Positions 5,322 through 6,030 of a stretch of 6,030 bases of DNA are shown here, in pieces; positions within the stretch are counted from its first letter, which is position 1; each line of letters begins with the position of its first letter. Below the pieces are notes generated by a model. The model was not told the DNA's origin. It did no database searches and saw nothing but the letters and a program-made list of their open reading frames with translations. The stretch covers positions 1 to 6,030 of the forward strand of contig CAMBWG010000147.1 in NCBI GenBank assembly GCA_945871415.1, written 5' to 3'. Source of the DNA: an uncultured Desulfovibrio sp. Its GTDB lineage: Bacteria; Desulfobacterota; Desulfovibrionia; Desulfovibrionales; Desulfovibrionaceae. The position numbers and the translations under genes were made by a program.

Positions 5322-5332
5322 GTTTTCCCCCT
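5319..5332 (-). promoter_or_regulatory. rlmH start and ribosome-binding site lying inside the tsaC 5' end
   Basis: CATG at 5319-5322 gives ATG on both strands: rlmH starts at 5321 reading left and tsaC at 5320 reading right. The rlmH Shine-Dalgarno AGGGGG (5332-5327) therefore occupies tsaC codons 3-5. On the plus strand GAAGAGG (5303-5309) lies 10 bases before the tsaC ATG, inside rlmH. Each gene's promoter must then lie within the other's coding sequence. Confidence 0.6.
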
Positions 5333-5991
5333 GTCCCGGAGTTCGGGTAACGTCCGATATTGCCGACGCGGCCCGTTGCCTGCAACAGGGCGGGCTTGCG
5401 GTCTTTCCTACGGAAACCTTTTACGGCATCGGCTGTCTGGCCGGCTGTGCCGATGCCGTGGCGCGAGTCTATCAGGTCAAGCAAAGGCCCGTCCAGCGGC
5501 CCCTGCCGCTCCTTGCCGGTTCCCGCGAGCAGCTCGCGTCGCTGGTGCGTCTTGACGCGGCTCCCCCCGGCCTTCTCGACTTCTTCTGGCCCGGCGCGCT
5601 GACCGTGGCCCTGCCGTTGCTGCCCGAGGTCGCCGCGACCCTGTCCCCCGCGCCGGCCGCCTCCCTCTCCCGCGAAGGGCTTGCGGCCGTGCGTGTGTCT
5701 CCCCATCCCGCAGCCGCCGCGCTGGCCCGTCTGGCGGGGGGCGTGCTGACATCCAGCAGCGCCAACCTCAGCGGGCACGAAGCCGTCCGTGATGTGGAAG
5801 CCCTCGATCCCCGCCTCCTCAAGGCTCTTGACGGCCCCCATGACGTCATCCTCAACGCCCCGCCCCGCCCCGCGGGCGGCCTTCCCTCCACCATCGTCCG
5901 CCCCGGGCCGCTCGGCTTTCTCCACGTCCTTCGGGAAGGGGCCGTTCCCGCGGACGCCCTCCGCGCCGCCGGATTCAGTCTCGTGTTTTAA
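5320..5991 (+). CDS. tsaC: L-threonylcarbamoyladenylate synthase (TsaC/Sua5/YrdC family)
   Basis: Makes threonylcarbamoyl-AMP from threonine, bicarbonate and ATP, the first step of N6-threonylcarbamoyladenosine formation at A37 of ANN-decoding tRNAs; the product passes to the TsaD-containing complex. The 223 residues form one YrdC domain without the extra C-terminal Sua5 domain. Visible motifs are FPTETFYGIGC (29-39), KQRPVQRPLPLLAG (54-67, the nucleotide-binding Lys/Arg loop), WPGALTVALPL (90-100), VRVSPHP (124-130), LTSSSANLSG (143-152) and PSTIVRPG (189-196). I start at ATG 5320. A frame-open ATG at 5299 would add 7 residues and one at 5284 still more, but these only lengthen the overlap with rlmH. 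The gene is very GC-rich and complete. YrdC relatives of other function exist, but the motif set fits TsaC well. Confidence 0.92.
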   Translation: MFSPCPGVRVTSDIADAARCLQQGGLAVFPTETFYGIGCLAGCADAVARVYQVKQRPVQRPLPLLAGSREQLASLVRLDAAPPGLLDFFWPGALTVALPLLPEVAATLSPAPAASLSREGLAAVRVSPHPAAAALARLAGGVLTSSSANLSGHEAVRDVEALDPRLLKALDGPHDVILNAPPRPAGGLPSTIVRPGPLGFLHVLREGAVPADALRAAGFSLVF

Positions 5992-6016
5992 GGGCGATTG
6001 GTTGCGGGCTGGTTCT

Positions 6017-6030
6017 GGGGGGGGGGGGGG
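6017..6030 (+). repeat. Poly-G run of at least 14 reaching the window end
   Basis: The last 14 bases are all G, starting 25 bases past the tsaC stop. It may be a true slippage-prone homopolymer, or a sequencing/assembly end artefact such as false G calls of two-colour chemistry. Bases 5992-6016 between tsaC and the run show no terminator hairpin. Confidence 0.9.

Noticed and set aside
5146..5925. Minus-strand open frame (259 codons) opposite tsaC
   Set aside because: It covers both the rlmH start and nearly all of tsaC, whose motifs are clear; its Gly/Arg-rich composition is a shadow of GC-rich codons.

Overview
The window joins two kinds of DNA. The left part (about 1-3870) carries a compact cluster of conjugation genes of the I-type (Dot/Icm-like, type IVB) secretion family, all on the minus strand. 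The right part (about 4848-5991) holds two ordinary chromosomal housekeeping genes, rlmH (minus) and tsaC (plus), which are clearly richer in G+C. The RlmH protein, including its PYHH C-terminus, resembles those I recall from Desulfovibrionaceae. I therefore infer a Desulfovibrio/Bilophila-like host carrying an integrative conjugative element or plasmid-derived island. That assignment is from memory and was not searched.

Minus-strand cluster, in transcription order: a 390-residue helix-turn-helix protein with a phage/plasmid replication-protein layout (3761-2589); a DotH/IcmK/TraN-like outer-membrane component (2578-1637, GTG start); a short DotG/IcmE/TraO-like VirB10-type channel protein (1627-512); and a DotE/IcmC/TraQ-like four-helix inner-membrane protein (507-1). 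Gaps are 10, 9 and 4 bases. At each junction the ribosome-binding site is built over the stop codon of the gene before, so the four genes look like one translationally coupled operon. DotI (normally upstream of DotH) and DotF (normally between DotG and DotE) are absent from their usual places.

The region 3762-4847 (1,086 bases) has no convincing protein gene but much structure. It holds palindromes and a possible short plus-strand RNA with a strong terminator next to the start of the operon, and an unrelated strong minus-strand terminator. It also holds an AT-rich 60-base nested inverted repeat, a (CT)21 dinucleotide tract, two minus-strand promoter candidates and an 11-bp hairpin. The border between mobile and chromosomal DNA probably lies here.

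rlmH and tsaC are divergent, and their likely start codons overlap in a single CATG, so each gene's 5' control signals lie inside the other. The window ends in a run of at least 14 G. No relaxase, integrase, transposase, tRNA, rRNA or CRISPR array is visible.
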